Part shown: one piece after another, positions 1 through 10,115 of the stretch
Layout: each line of letters begins with the position of its first letter
Position numbering within the stretch: the stretch's first letter is position 1
Origin: an uncultured Flavobacterium sp.
GTDB lineage: Bacteria > Bacteroidota > Bacteroidia > Flavobacteriales > Flavobacteriaceae
Assembly (NCBI RefSeq): GCF_946478785.1
Contig: NZ_CAMLDD010000011.1
Span: forward strand, 1-64,000
Direction: 5' to 3'
Length of the DNA: 64,000 nucleotides
Position numbers and translations under genes: made by a program
The notes under the pieces: generated by a model
What the model was told of the DNA's origin: nothing
Seen by the model: the letters and a program-made list of their open reading frames with translations, nothing else
Databases searched by the model: none

Positions 1-20
1 AAATAAAGAACAATGAATCA

Positions 21-54
21 AAAATCCGATAGCGAAAGTTATCGGATTTTTTTG
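21..54 (+). terminator. Rho-independent terminator
   Basis: An 11-bp perfect stem (21-31 with 40-50) closes an 8-nt loop and runs into a T tract. It probably ends a gene that lies left of the window. Confidence 0.75.
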
Positions 55-150
55 TTTTAAGATTTTCTGAAAATCACTAAATGTGGGTATTGTAGCAGGA
101 TAAGTATAATTATAGATTGCATGTAAATTCTTATTAATTAAAACAAGAAG

Positions 151-3100
151 ATGATTTTAACCCAAACACCATATATTTTGAAATCCAAATTACACTTTTT
201 GTACATCACTCTTTTCTGCTTTTTATCTTTTCATAATAATGCCCAACAGGGAAAATTAGATGTTACTTTTAATACTTATGATGATGGTCTTAATGGTGAT
301 GGATTCAATAATGTAGTCAGAACCTTATCGATGCAAACAAATGGCAGCTTGATTGTTGGAGGTGATTTTTTGAGTTTTAACGGAAAACTGCTTTCCTATT
401 TAACAAGATTAAAACCAGATGGGACTGTAGACGAAGACTTTGATACAGGTTCTGGTTTTAACGGAAAAGTATATTCTTCTTATATTCAGACTGACGGTAA
501 AATTATTCTTGGAGGAAATTTTACCAGTTATAATGGAGTTGCCGCAGGCAGGCTGATTCGTTTAAATAATGATGGATCACACGATACTGCTTTTGATACT
601 TCATTGGCAGCGGGGACAGGGATTATAAATCAGATTGTGCAGCAATCTGATGGAAAAATCATAATTATTGGAAGTTTTACGAACTATAATGGTATTTCAA
701 CGAACAAGATTGCCAGAATTTTGCCAGATGGAAATTTAGACACCAGCTTTTTAAGCGGTTCCGGTGCTCCTACAAATGTAAATTGCGTTCAAATTCAGCC
801 AGACGGGAAAATTATTTTGGCAGGCAACTTCATAAAGTTTAATGGTATCGATATTAATAAAATAGTTCGTTTAAATCCTGATGGAAGTACAGATATTACC
901 TTTAGTGTTGGAACTGGGTTTGATAACGATATCCATGCGATGGCTTTGCAGCCAGACGGAAAAATTATTTTGGGAGGAGAGTTTACAAATTATAACGGAA
1001 TAGCGGCAAACAGAATTATTCGATTAAATACTGATGGAACCATTGATTCTGCTTTTTTATCAGGGACAGGTTTGAATAATGGTATTGTGTATAGTATAAA
1101 AACAGATGCTTCAGGAAATATTATGCTAGGTGGTTCCTTTACAGATTTGTATAATGGAGCTGATGTAAACAGATTAATGCTTTTAAATCCTGACGGAACA
1201 ATCAAACCTGACTTTGCGATAGGGAGTGGTCCAGGTTCTGCATCGGTATATGCCTTAGCAAATTCAGTTGATGGTTCTTGGTACATTGGCGGTTCTTTTT
1301 CGGTTTTTGATTCTCAAAATCAGGGTAAACTGGCTAAAATTGATGCAAACGGAATACATGACATTAGTTATCTGTCGGCTGGAGTTGGATTTGATAATTC
1401 GGTTTTAAAAGTATTGTCATTGCCTGATAGCAGAACAATGGTTTTTGGCAATTTTTCAAAGTTTAACGGAACTTCTTCTTCAAAAATTGCCCGTATTTTA
1501 CCAAACGGCGAATTGGATTTTACTTTTAATTCGGCTCAGGCAGGAGCTAATAATACGATAAAAACAGCGGCACAACAATTAGATGGTAAAATGATTATAG
1601 CAGGAAGTTTTACGACCTATAACAATACTATTAATAATCGCATTGCGCGGATTTTACCTGATGGAAGTTTAGACAACAGTTTTGCCTCCGGAAGCGGTTT
1701 TAATGGTCAGGTGTTTGCTGTGGCTATTCAATCAGACCAAAAGATTCTTGCAGCGGGAAGTTTTACAAAATATAATGGTGTTACAATAGGACGCATAATG
1801 AGAATAATGCAGGACGGAACAATTGATAGTAATTTTAACGCAGGTTTAGGAGCCGATTCAACTATTGACGCAATGATAGTCCAACCTGACGGGAAAATTA
1901 TCTTAGGAGGACGATTTGATATGTTTAACGGAATAGTATATTCCAGATTAATAAGATTGAATTCGGATGGAACTACAGACAATAGTTTTGATGTGGGTAT
2001 CGGATTCGATAAAAATGTATATGCACTTGATCTGCAATCTGACGGAAAAATTATTATAGGCGGTTCTTTCTTAAATTATAATGGTGTTTCGAATAAACGA
2101 ATATTACGATTGAATTCTAACGGAAGTTTAGATACTACTTTTTACACAGGAACCGGTTTTAGCAATGGGGATGTCCGAAGTATTTTGGTGCAGCCTGATG
2201 ACAGGATTTTAGTTGGTGGTGCTTTTTCCGGAAATTACAATGGGACAGCTTCTTTACGTTTATTGCGTTTGTCCGCAAATGGTGTTTTTGACCCCTCATT
2301 TTCAGTAAGTCTTAATAGCACTTTGTACACAATGGGATTTACTGCTGATTATAAACTGATAATTGGGGGTAATTTTAATTCGGTTTCAGGAGTAGCCAAA
2401 CACAGGATTGCCCAATTAAAATTATGCAATAACAGTACAAAATGGAATGGAGCAAATTGGTCAAACGGATTTCCGTCAGGCGGAAAAGAATTGACTTTTG
2501 AAGAAGATTATTTGATTTCAGTTTCAGCAAATGCTTGTTGCTGTAGCATAGACCCGGGTAAGGCAGTGACAGTTTCAAATGGACAAACTTTAGGGTTAAG
2601 TTTCAATTATACAGGTGCCGGAACATTAATTTTAGAAGATACTGCTTCGTTGTATCAATCAGATAATGAAATGATAAATACAGGAATTATCCATGTAAAG
2701 CGAAAAACAACTCCTATTCGAAAATTTGATTATACGTATTGGTCTTCTCCTGTTGAAAACCATAAGCTGGTAGATGTTTCTCCAACTACATTGTCAGATA
2801 AATTTTTCTCTTTTGATACTGATGTTAATTATTGGAAAGAGGAAATTCCATTAACAATTATGAGTTCAGGAAAAGGATATATTATTCGCGGACCTCAGAA
2901 CTTCTCAGTTACAGTGCCTGAAAAATATGAAGCCACTTTTAAAGGAATTCCGATTAACGGAAAAATAAAAACGACAATTGGCAATGCAGATAGTTTTAAT
3001 TTAGTTGGAAATCCATATCCTTCAGCTCTTGATGCGGATTTATTTTTAACAGACAATTCAGCTGTTATCAAAGGAACTCTTTATTTCTGGACTCATAATA

Positions 3101-4026
3101 CAGCCTTTATTAATAACAAATATGCTTCAGATGATTATGCAGTTTATAACCTGTTGGGAGGGGTTGGAACGAGGTCTGCACTGGCTTCTGGTGAAAATGA
3201 AACTTCACCGGACGGAAAAATTGGTTCAGCACAATCTTTTTTTGTTCAAAGTAGAGCTGTCGGAGAAGTGAAATTTGAAAATAGTATGCGAATTACAATG
3301 GAAAATTCATCTTTTTTCAAACCGGCTAAAATTACCGAAAAAAAGAAAAATGTAGAAAAAAACAGGATCTGGCTTAATCTCACAAATAAAGAAAATGCTT
3401 TTAAACAGCTTCTAATAGGTTATATCGAAGGCGCTACGAATGGTTACGACTTATCTTTTGACGGAGAGTCATTCAACGGAAATAAGTATATTGATTTTTA
3501 TAGTTTTAATGCAGAAAAAAACTGGACAATTCAGGGCAGGGAATATCCTTTTCAGGATTCAGACGAAGTCGTACTAGGATACAAAACAGAAATCAATGGG
3601 AATTTTACCATAAGTATCGACCATTTTGATGAAAATTTTACAAGCCAATCGGTTTATCTTGAAGATAAAGACAAAATGATTTTGCATGATTTGAAAAAAG
3701 GACCCTATACGTTTTCAACCGAAAAAGGAATTTTTAAAAATCGTTATGTTTTGAAATTTACTAATAAAAAATTGCATGTAAATGAAATTACACGAAGTAA
3801 AAATAAGCTCGTAATTTACCAAAAGAGCGCACAATTAGTTGTAGAATCAGAAGATTCTGCTATTCAAAAAGTTCAGGTTTTTGATATATTAGGTAAATTG
3901 GTTTTAGAACAAAAATCCAATCAAAATTCAATGATAATTTCCAGTCTAAAACCAAAAAACCAGGTTTGGGTCTTCAAAATTACAACTCAAAATAATGGTT
4001 TGGAAACAAAAAAAGTCATTTTTTAA
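151..4026 (+). CDS. Secreted delta-60 repeat protein with T9SS type A sorting domain
   Basis: This 1291-residue protein begins with a signal peptide ending near FLSFHNNAQQ, so ATG 151 is accepted. About 14 delta-60 repeats follow (roughly residues 45-760), each with a core like DGKIILGGNFTSYNG and a closing NPDGS-D-F. Such repeats are predicted to form beta-propeller-like folds. The middle region is non-repetitive, and the last ~80 residues (VFDILGKLV ... KKVIF) match a type A T9SS C-terminal sorting domain. The protein should therefore cross the outer membrane by T9SS and be released or surface-anchored. No enzymatic motif was seen; an adhesin or structural role is a guess. The stop overlaps the stop of the convergent cupin gene by four bases. 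Confidence 0.85.
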   Translation: MILTQTPYILKSKLHFLYITLFCFLSFHNNAQQGKLDVTFNTYDDGLNGDGFNNVVRTLSMQTNGSLIVGGDFLSFNGKLLSYLTRLKPDGTVDEDFDTGSGFNGKVYSSYIQTDGKIILGGNFTSYNGVAAGRLIRLNNDGSHDTAFDTSLAAGTGIINQIVQQSDGKIIIIGSFTNYNGISTNKIARILPDGNLDTSFLSGSGAPTNVNCVQIQPDGKIILAGNFIKFNGIDINKIVRLNPDGSTDITFSVGTGFDNDIHAMALQPDGKIILGGEFTNYNGIAANRIIRLNTDGTIDSAFLSGTGLNNGIVYSIKTDASGNIMLGGSFTDLYNGADVNRLMLLNPDGTIKPDFAIGSGPGSASVYALANSVDGSWYIGGSFSVFDSQNQGKLAKIDANGIHDISYLSAGVGFDNSVLKVLSLPDSRTMVFGNFSKFNGTSSSKIARILPNGELDFTFNSAQAGANNTIKTAAQQLDGKMIIAGSFTTYNNTINNRIARILPDGSLDNSFASGSGFNGQVFAVAIQSDQKILAAGSFTKYNGVTIGRIMRIMQDGTIDSNFNAGLGADSTIDAMIVQPDGKIILGGRFDMFNGIVYSRLIRLNSDGTTDNSFDVGIGFDKNVYALDLQSDGKIIIGGSFLNYNGVSNKRILRLNSNGSLDTTFYTGTGFSNGDVRSILVQPDDRILVGGAFSGNYNGTASLRLLRLSANGVFDPSFSVSLNSTLYTMGFTADYKLIIGGNFNSVSGVAKHRIAQLKLCNNSTKWNGANWSNGFPSGGKELTFEEDYLISVSANACCCSIDPGKAVTVSNGQTLGLSFNYTGAGTLILEDTASLYQSDNEMINTGIIHVKRKTTPIRKFDYTYWSSPVENHKLVDVSPTTLSDKFFSFDTDVNYWKEEIPLTIMSSGKGYIIRGPQNFSVTVPEKYEATFKGIPINGKIKTTIGNADSFNLVGNPYPSALDADLFLTDNSAVIKGTLYFWTHNTAFINNKYASDDYAVYNLLGGVGTRSALASGENETSPDGKIGSAQSFFVQSRAVGEVKFENSMRITMENSSFFKPAKITEKKKNVEKNRIWLNLTNKENAFKQLLIGYIEGATNGYDLSFDGESFNGNKYIDFYSFNAEKNWTIQGREYPFQDSDEVVLGYKTEINGNFTISIDHFDENFTSQSVYLEDKDKMILHDLKKGPYTFSTEKGIFKNRYVLKFTNKKLHVNEITRSKNKLVIYQKSAQLVVESEDSAIQKVQVFDILGKLVLEQKSNQNSMIISSLKPKNQVWVFKITTQNNGLETKKVIF

Positions 4027-4892
4027 GAAGCCTTCTTCAATAAATTTTCATGTGTATTTTGAATAGCCTTTTCATTTTTATAATCAATCCATTTTTGGCC
4101 CTTGAATTTACGCATCAAAATATCAAAATGCCGCATGATAAAAACATTATATGCTGCTTTTGATAAATTGGCAATATTTTTTGGGAAAGAGCGCAGACTC
4201 ATTGAAAATCCCGGAGTCAGATATTTCATATAATGCCAATAACCTTCAGGCATATATAACATTTCGCCGTGTTTTAGATTTGTAATATATCCTTCAGCAT
4301 TTTTTAAGGCAGGAAATTTTTCATAATCAGGATTGTCAAAATCAATATCTTCCCTCGAGATTAAGGCATGAGGTACTTTGTACATATATTTTGACTGATC
4401 AGGCGGGAAAATCATACATTGTTTTTCTCCATGAAAATGGAAATGAAGAATATTCGAGTAGTCAATGTCGTAATGCATAAACACTCTTGAATTTTCTCCG
4501 CCAAAAAAGAGCATTGGCATTTGTTTGACTAATTTTAAGCCAATATCCGGCCACAAAAAATCATTTTTCAAGACGGGAACATCTTTCATTAAGTTGTAAA
4601 GAAAAATACGATAATTAGTGGGTTTTTCTTCAAGAAGGTTAATGTAATCAGTCATCTTCATTGAAGTATGTGCTTCATTAAAACCATCTTCGTGGTTTAC
4701 AGGCCTGTCATCATATAAGGGAACAGTTTTATCACCCGCTATTTCTTTAATATAGGATAATTTCCATTTTTCATAAGCCGGCCAGTCTTCCGTCAGCTCT
4801 TCAATAACAACAGGGATTTGTTTTTTTACATATTGGGAAATAAAATCAGATTTTGAGATTTTTTTTACCCTTTCGATTTGTTTTAACTTCAT
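4023..4892 (-). CDS. Cupin-like (JmjC/cupin_8) protein
   Basis: This 289-residue cytoplasmic protein has the layout of JmjC-like cupin_8 proteins, which are often Fe(II)/2-oxoglutarate-dependent hydroxylases. The likely iron ligands are visible: HYD at 140-142 (H140, D142) and H220 in MPEGYWHY. FHFHGEKQCMIFPP (about 151-164) is the typical strand after the first ligands. The N terminus (VVIEELTEDWPAYEKW) matches the family's usual start. The substrate is unknown. It lies downstream of bioB on the same strand, but a terminator separates them, so separate transcription is likely. It converges on the delta-60 gene with a 4-bp stop overlap. Confidence 0.8.
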   Translation of the reverse strand: MKLKQIERVKKISKSDFISQYVKKQIPVVIEELTEDWPAYEKWKLSYIKEIAGDKTVPLYDDRPVNHEDGFNEAHTSMKMTDYINLLEEKPTNYRIFLYNLMKDVPVLKNDFLWPDIGLKLVKQMPMLFFGGENSRVFMHYDIDYSNILHFHFHGEKQCMIFPPDQSKYMYKVPHALISREDIDFDNPDYEKFPALKNAEGYITNLKHGEMLYMPEGYWHYMKYLTPGFSMSLRSFPKNIANLSKAAYNVFIMRHFDILMRKFKGQKWIDYKNEKAIQNTHENLLKKAS

Positions 4893-4901
4893 CTTCTTAA
4901 A

Positions 4902-4945
4902 TAAAAAAATTGCTTCTGACGTTTAAGTCAAAGAAGCAATTTAAA
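4902..4945 (-). terminator. Terminator of bioB
   Basis: The arms 4908-4916 and 4933-4941 pair perfectly (AATTGCTTC/GAAGCAATT). On the minus strand the hairpin is followed by a run of seven T, placed between bioB and the cupin gene. Confidence 0.8.
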
Positions 4946-4976
4946 ATTATCTACGGAGATTTATTAACTCTATAAA

Positions 4977-6065
4977 TTAAATTTTTGACTTAATCGAAGC
5001 CTCAAGGTTTCTTTCAATAGTATGTCCTGGTCTTGACCATTTTGGTTTTTCTCCCAGAGGAGCAAATTGAGAATCTTCTGCTTCAACTGTTTTAGGCTGT
5101 GATACTTTTGTGAAAGGTTTTTGCGGATTTAATCCTAACATCTCAAACATTTTCATGTCTTCATGTACATCCGGGTTTGGAGTAGTAAGCAGTTTATCTC
5201 CTGCAAAAATAGAATTTGCCCCTGCAAAGAAACACATCGCCTGACCTTCACGGCTCATATTGGTTCTTCCGGCAGATAAACGTACTTGCGTGTCAGGCAT
5301 CACAATTCTGGTAGTAGCCACCATACGGATCATTTCCCAGATTTCAACTGGTTTTTCTTCTTCCATCGGAGTGCCTTCAACAGCGACCAAAGCATTAATT
5401 GGCACTGATTCAGGTTGTGGATTCAAAGTTGAAAGCGCAACCAGCATTCCCGCTCTGTCTTCGATGCTTTCTCCCATTCCGATAATTCCTCCGCTGCAAA
5501 CCGTAACATTGGTTTTACGAACATTTTCGATAGTTTCTAAACGGTCTTCAAAAGCACGTGTAGAAATAACATCTTTATAATAATCTTCAGAAGTATCTAA
5601 GTTGTGGTTGTAGGCATATAAACCTGCTTCGGCAAGGCGCTGCGCCTGGTTTTCGGTAATCATACCCAAAGTACAGCAAACTTCCATATCCAGTTTGTTG
5701 ATGGTACGAACCATTTCCAATACCTGATCGAATTCTTCACCATCTTTTACGTTTCTCCATGCAGCTCCCATGCAAACACGGGACGATCCACTTGATTTTG
5801 CACGCAAAGCCTGGGCTTTTACCTGGCTTACACTCATTAAATCATTTCCTTCAACGCCTGTATTGTAACGTGCTGCCTGTGGGCAGTAACCGCAATCTTC
5901 AGGACAGCCTCCGGTTTTGATAGAAAGTAAAGTGGATACCTGAACTACGTTCGGATCATGTTTTTGTCTGTGAATTGTTGCTGCTTCATACAACAAATCC
6001 ATCATAGGTTTATTATATATGGCGATTATCTCGTCTTTGGTCCAGTTGTGTTTTGTAATGCTCAT
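4977..6065 (-). CDS. bioB: Biotin synthase BioB
   Basis: BioB inserts sulfur into dethiobiotin in the last step of biotin synthesis. The radical SAM motif GGCPEDCGYCPQ gives C54, C58 and C61 as ligands of the [4Fe-4S] cluster. Further conserved Cys (VCMGAAWR, VCCTLGM, VCSGGIIGMGE) and the Arg in SAGRTNMS are the expected [2Fe-2S] ligands. At 362 residues it is slightly longer than most BioB because of a C-terminal extension after the barrel. It is monocistronic here: no other bio genes adjoin it, it has its own promoter about 22 nt upstream of the ATG, and a terminator follows. Confidence 0.97.
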   Translation of the reverse strand: MSITKHNWTKDEIIAIYNKPMMDLLYEAATIHRQKHDPNVVQVSTLLSIKTGGCPEDCGYCPQAARYNTGVEGNDLMSVSQVKAQALRAKSSGSSRVCMGAAWRNVKDGEEFDQVLEMVRTINKLDMEVCCTLGMITENQAQRLAEAGLYAYNHNLDTSEDYYKDVISTRAFEDRLETIENVRKTNVTVCSGGIIGMGESIEDRAGMLVALSTLNPQPESVPINALVAVEGTPMEEEKPVEIWEMIRMVATTRIVMPDTQVRLSAGRTNMSREGQAMCFFAGANSIFAGDKLLTTPNPDVHEDMKMFEMLGLNPQKPFTKVSQPKTVEAEDSQFAPLGEKPKWSRPGHTIERNLEASIKSKI

Positions 6066-6087
6066 TGATACATTGTTTTTGAAGCTT

Positions 6088-6118
6088 CAAAAGTAGTTAA
6101 ATTGTTCTAATCAACCAA
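6088..6118 (-). promoter_or_regulatory. Predicted bioB promoter
   Basis: On the minus strand TACTTTTG (6088-6095) is a perfect TAnnTTTG -7 element. TTGG (6115-6118) lies 19 bp upstream as a -33 element. The implied 5' UTR is about 16 nt. Confidence 0.6.
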
Positions 6119-6319
6119 TGCTGATTTTTGTAAATGAATATTTGGCAGTTATTTTCAAAAAAGAAACACCCTAAAATCATAGAATTATACTTTTTATGAT
6201 TGTAGAGGGGTAATAGTTCTTTTTATTTTGAAAAATTAATTGACTATAATTTTTATTCTGGTATAAATATGATCATTAAAGTGATAATAACAGAAGTGGC
6301 AAGTATATTTCTGAACTTT

Positions 6320-7249
6320 TTACAGTTGTCCAACAAATTCCAATGCGGTTTTTTTATCCAGATTCAACTGTTCTTTTAGCAAATCAACTGAATCAAATTT
6401 CTGTTCTTCGCGAAGATATTTTAACAGGGAAATTTCAAGTTTTTGACCATAAATTTCAGCATCAAAATCAAAAAGGTTAACTTCTATAGTTTGTTTTTGG
6501 CCATTTACTGTTGGGTTGAACCCAATATTCATCATTCCGAAAACTTCTTTTTGACTAATAAAAGTCTTGACAACATATACGCCGTTTTTCGGAATCAGTT
6601 TATAATCTTCTTCAATTTGAATATTGGCCGTCGGAAAACCAATTGTTCTCCCTAATTGTTTTCCTTTTACGACTTCGCCGGTTAAAAAATAAGCATATCC
6701 CAGATACTCATTGGCTAAAGCCATATTACCGTCCTGCAATGCTTTCCTGATTTTGGTAGAGCTTACCGAAACATCCTGAATTTCCTGAGCAGAAATTTGT
6801 TCAACCTCAAAACCATATTCAGCACCAAAAGCAATTAAATGGTCAATATTAGCGGTTCTGTTTCTTCCAAAACGATGATCGTGGCCAATAATTATTTTAT
6901 GAATATGAAATTGATCTACTAATATGGAATGTACAAACTCTTCGGCAGTTAATCTTGAAAAGTTTTCGTTAAACGGATGAATGACAAGATTTTCGATTCC
7001 CGATGCTTCCAGAAGTTTCGATTTTTCCGGAATTGTATTTAAAAGTTTAATTTCTGATTTTTCCTGTAGGACCATTCTCGGATGTGGAAAAAAGGTAAGG
7101 ACCAGACTTTCGTATTTGCCATTTTCAGTATTTTGATTGAGCCTTTCAAGAATTTTTTTATGACCAATATGTACACCATCAAAGGTTCCAAGAGTCAAAA
7201 TAGTTTTCCTGGCTGACTGAAAATCGTTTATAGAGTGAAAGAGCTTCAA
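6320..7249 (-). CDS. ribF: Bifunctional riboflavin kinase / FAD synthetase RibF
   Basis: RibF phosphorylates riboflavin to FMN and adenylates FMN to FAD. The N-terminal nucleotidyltransferase domain shows GTFDGVHIGHKKIL, including the HxGH-like motif, and IIGHDHRFGRNR. The C-terminal riboflavin kinase domain shows GRTIGFPTANIQ and later FNPTVNG and EVNLFDFD. No ATG is available at the N terminus. The longest frame begins with TTG at 7273, but that triplet lies inside a perfect -7 promoter element, so the next TTG at 7249 (MKLFHSINDF) is chosen. It gives 309 residues and the usual family N terminus. It is a single gene, divergent from the metalloprotease. Confidence 0.93.
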   Translation of the reverse strand: MKLFHSINDFQSARKTILTLGTFDGVHIGHKKILERLNQNTENGKYESLVLTFFPHPRMVLQEKSEIKLLNTIPEKSKLLEASGIENLVIHPFNENFSRLTAEEFVHSILVDQFHIHKIIIGHDHRFGRNRTANIDHLIAFGAEYGFEVEQISAQEIQDVSVSSTKIRKALQDGNMALANEYLGYAYFLTGEVVKGKQLGRTIGFPTANIQIEEDYKLIPKNGVYVVKTFISQKEVFGMMNIGFNPTVNGQKQTIEVNLFDFDAEIYGQKLEISLLKYLREEQKFDSVDLLKEQLNLDKKTALEFVGQL

Positions 7250-7270
7250 AGCAAATAGTTTAAGATGCTG

Positions 7271-7278
7271 CAAATTTA
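7271..7278 (-). promoter_or_regulatory. Predicted ribF -7 element
   Basis: TAAATTTG on the minus strand is a perfect TAnnTTTG. Transcription would start near 7264, downstream of the longest possible start codon, which settles the ribF start at TTG 7249. No convincing -33 TTG was seen. Confidence 0.5.
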
Positions 7279-7446
7279 TACTATCTATTTTAAATCTGAT
7301 AAAAACCTGAATTGATTTTTTAATTTGATTAGGTTAGTTTTTGTGAAAAAAGACTAATTAGTCGATGTCAAATAAATATCTGTTGATAATAGATAAGAAT
7401 TTAACTTAATTAATTTAATTTTGATTCCTTAACAACTTTTTTGATT

Positions 7447-10113
7447 ATGAAAAAACAGCTACTTATTTTGCTCTTTATTTTTTGTTGTACCACTATTCAT
7501 GCTCAAAACAATGTTCTTTGGGAGAAGGTTAAATCGGTTTCAGCCAAAAAAACAGGAAGCATTTCTAATCAGGATAAGTTATATTATAAGTTGAATGAAA
7601 GTCTTTTGACCCAAAAAATTGCATCTTCAACAAGTAAATCGTCAGGAAATTCAACCTCAGAAATCACAATTCCAAATGCCGATGGGGTTTTAGAAAGATT
7701 CCTGGTTTGGGAATCTTCTAATTTTGAACCGGAATTGCAGGCAAAATATCCGGAAATCAGAGCGTATGTAGGGACTGGGCTGGATGATAAAACAGCGAAA
7801 ATTCATTTTAGTGTTGCCCCAATTGGAGTACAGACCATGGTACTTCGTTCTGACAAGGCATCTGAATTTATTGAGCAAAATCCGGAAAACAAATCAGAAT
7901 ATGTATTGTTTACTTCAAGTAACAAGGACACTTCAAAATCACTGATTTGTAAAACTAAAGACGATAAGTCTCATACTATTTCCGGAAAAACAGCTAAAAC
8001 AGCATCTAATGCTAAAACATTCAAAACCTTACGACTGGCATTATCGTGTACAGGTGAATATGCTGATTTTTTTGGAGGAACAAAAGAAGGAGCTTTAGCA
8101 GGAATGAATGCAACGATGACAAGGGTTAACGGAATTTTTAAAAGAGATTTGGCAGTAGAATTAAAGATTATTGCAAATAATTTAGATGTTATTTATACTG
8201 ACGGAACAACAGATCCATATTCGAATGCAGGTGCAGGTGCCGGAGGTGCATGGAATTTAGAGGTGCAGCAAACGTTAACTACAGTTATTGGAAATAGCGG
8301 TTATGATATCGGGCATTTATTTGGACGTTCTGGAGGAGGTGGAGATGCCGGTTGCATTGGATGTGTATGTAAGAACCCCGTTTCATTGAATGATGAGGAA
8401 GCAAAAGGGAGTGCTTTTACCTCACCCTCAAATGCAATCCCACAGGGAGATACATTTGATATCGACTATGTAGCTCATGAAATGGGGCACCAATTAGGAG
8501 GAAGCCATACTTTTTCTTATGCTATTGAAGGAACAGGCGTAAATGTTGAACCTGGCAGTGGTTCAACTATTATGGGATATGCCGGTGTAACAAATGATTA
8601 TGATATTCAGGATAATTCTGATGATTACTTTGCATATTCGAGTATCTTAGAAATCCAGAATAATCTCGCTACTAAAACATGTCCGGTCAGTGCTGCCATA
8701 ATTAATAATCCGCCAGCTATAAGTGCTGGTTTAGACTATACGATTCCATTTAATACTCCGTTTATGTTAGCCGGAACAGGGTCAGATCCGGATGGTGATA
8801 CTCTTACGTATTGCTGGGAGCAAAATGATAGTGCCACTTCGGCATCAGGAAACAATAGTATCGCTTATCCTGCCAAACCTGATGGGCCCTTATTTCGTTC
8901 TCTACCTCCGACTAATTCCTCCGTTCGATACATGCCAGCTTTAAGTACGGTTCTTCAAAATAAATTAACTACAACGTGGGAATCGGTTTCATCAGTAGCA
9001 AGAAGCTTGCATTTTTCGCTTACGGCAAGGGATAATGCCCTTTTGGACATTCCTCAGACTAATACAGATGATATGGTTGTTACAGTAAATTCGACAGTTG
9101 GCCCGTTTGCAGTAACTTCGCAAAGTAAAAATGATATTGGCTGGCAAAAAGGTTCTTTCCAGTCGATAACCTGGAATGTGAATAATACCCATACATTACC
9201 GGGTTCTAATAATGTAAATATTAAATTATCTACAGACGGAGGTTTGACTTTTCCAATAGTTCTGGTTTCCAACACGCCAAACGATGGTTCGGAGACTATA
9301 ACAGCTCCTTCAGACCTTACAGCTACAAATTGCAGGCTGTTAATTGAGCCGGTTTCTAATATTTATTATGCTTTAAATACAAGTCCTTTTGCCATAGGAT
9401 ATACATCAGTAACAACATGTAATTCTTATAGTTTTGGCAGTTCATACAGTATACCATTTGGATCCTCTTTAACAAAAAAAACGTTAAGTGTACCGGCTTC
9501 CACAGGAATAATTTCTGATGTAAACATAACTGTAAATGTAACACATGAAAGGTTTTCAGATTTAGAAATCCAAATAGTAAATCCACAGGCAACGGTTGTA
9601 AAATTGTTTGATAAGGATTGCAGTGCTGCCAACTCCACACTCATACTTGGATTTGATGATTCCGGAGCTGCTATAGATTGTTCTAGAACAACGACTCAAA
9701 TTGTTTTTCCATCCGAATCATTAAGTATTTTTAATGGACAAAATCCGCAGGGAGTCTGGTCATTTGAAGTTCGTGATGCAGTTTCAGGACGTTTTGGAAC
9801 TATAAATTCGGTATCACTCAATATTTGCAGTCAAACGTTTGCTTTGGACGATTCTGAATTTGAAGGTGTAGATTTTGCATTATATCCAAATCCAAACCAG
9901 GGCAATTTTAGTATAGAATTCGCATGTGATCCTTCTAAAGATGTAAATGTGATGGTGCATGATATTCTGGGTCAAAAAATGTATGATCGGACTTTTAATA
10001 AAACACCGTATTTTATTCAAAATATTCAATTGCAAAAATCATCTTCCGGATTGTATTTGGTAACGATAATTAACGGAGACAAAAAAATTGTCAAAAAAGT
10101 AATTGTGAATTAA
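7447..10113 (+). CDS. Secreted reprolysin-like zinc metalloprotease with P domain and T9SS signal
   Basis: A signal peptide (MKKQLLILLFIFCCTTIHAQ) is followed by a propeptide-like region, then an M12B-type catalytic domain with the zinc site HEMGHQLGGSH at residues 344-354 and a downstream Met in TIMGYAG (Met-turn). Residues ~630-790 resemble a proprotein convertase P domain (ISDVNITVNVTHERFSDLEI, GVWSFEVRDAVSG). The C terminus (ALYPNPNQGNFSIEF ... KKVIVN) is a type A T9SS sorting domain. The upstream in-frame TTG at 7441 is rejected in favour of ATG 7447. It is an extracellular protease, probably nutritional. It converges on comF with two bases between the stops. Confidence 0.9.
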   Translation: MKKQLLILLFIFCCTTIHAQNNVLWEKVKSVSAKKTGSISNQDKLYYKLNESLLTQKIASSTSKSSGNSTSEITIPNADGVLERFLVWESSNFEPELQAKYPEIRAYVGTGLDDKTAKIHFSVAPIGVQTMVLRSDKASEFIEQNPENKSEYVLFTSSNKDTSKSLICKTKDDKSHTISGKTAKTASNAKTFKTLRLALSCTGEYADFFGGTKEGALAGMNATMTRVNGIFKRDLAVELKIIANNLDVIYTDGTTDPYSNAGAGAGGAWNLEVQQTLTTVIGNSGYDIGHLFGRSGGGGDAGCIGCVCKNPVSLNDEEAKGSAFTSPSNAIPQGDTFDIDYVAHEMGHQLGGSHTFSYAIEGTGVNVEPGSGSTIMGYAGVTNDYDIQDNSDDYFAYSSILEIQNNLATKTCPVSAAIINNPPAISAGLDYTIPFNTPFMLAGTGSDPDGDTLTYCWEQNDSATSASGNNSIAYPAKPDGPLFRSLPPTNSSVRYMPALSTVLQNKLTTTWESVSSVARSLHFSLTARDNALLDIPQTNTDDMVVTVNSTVGPFAVTSQSKNDIGWQKGSFQSITWNVNNTHTLPGSNNVNIKLSTDGGLTFPIVLVSNTPNDGSETITAPSDLTATNCRLLIEPVSNIYYALNTSPFAIGYTSVTTCNSYSFGSSYSIPFGSSLTKKTLSVPASTGIISDVNITVNVTHERFSDLEIQIVNPQATVVKLFDKDCSAANSTLILGFDDSGAAIDCSRTTTQIVFPSESLSIFNGQNPQGVWSFEVRDAVSGRFGTINSVSLNICSQTFALDDSEFEGVDFALYPNPNQGNFSIEFACDPSKDVNVMVHDILGQKMYDRTFNKTPYFIQNIQLQKSSSGLYLVTIINGDKKIVKKVIVN

Positions 10114-10115
10114 AT

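Noticed and set aside
300..2400. Regularly spaced repeats that might suggest a CRISPR-like or tandem DNA array.
   Set aside because: They are diverged coding repeats (delta-60) in one long open frame, not identical spacered repeats.
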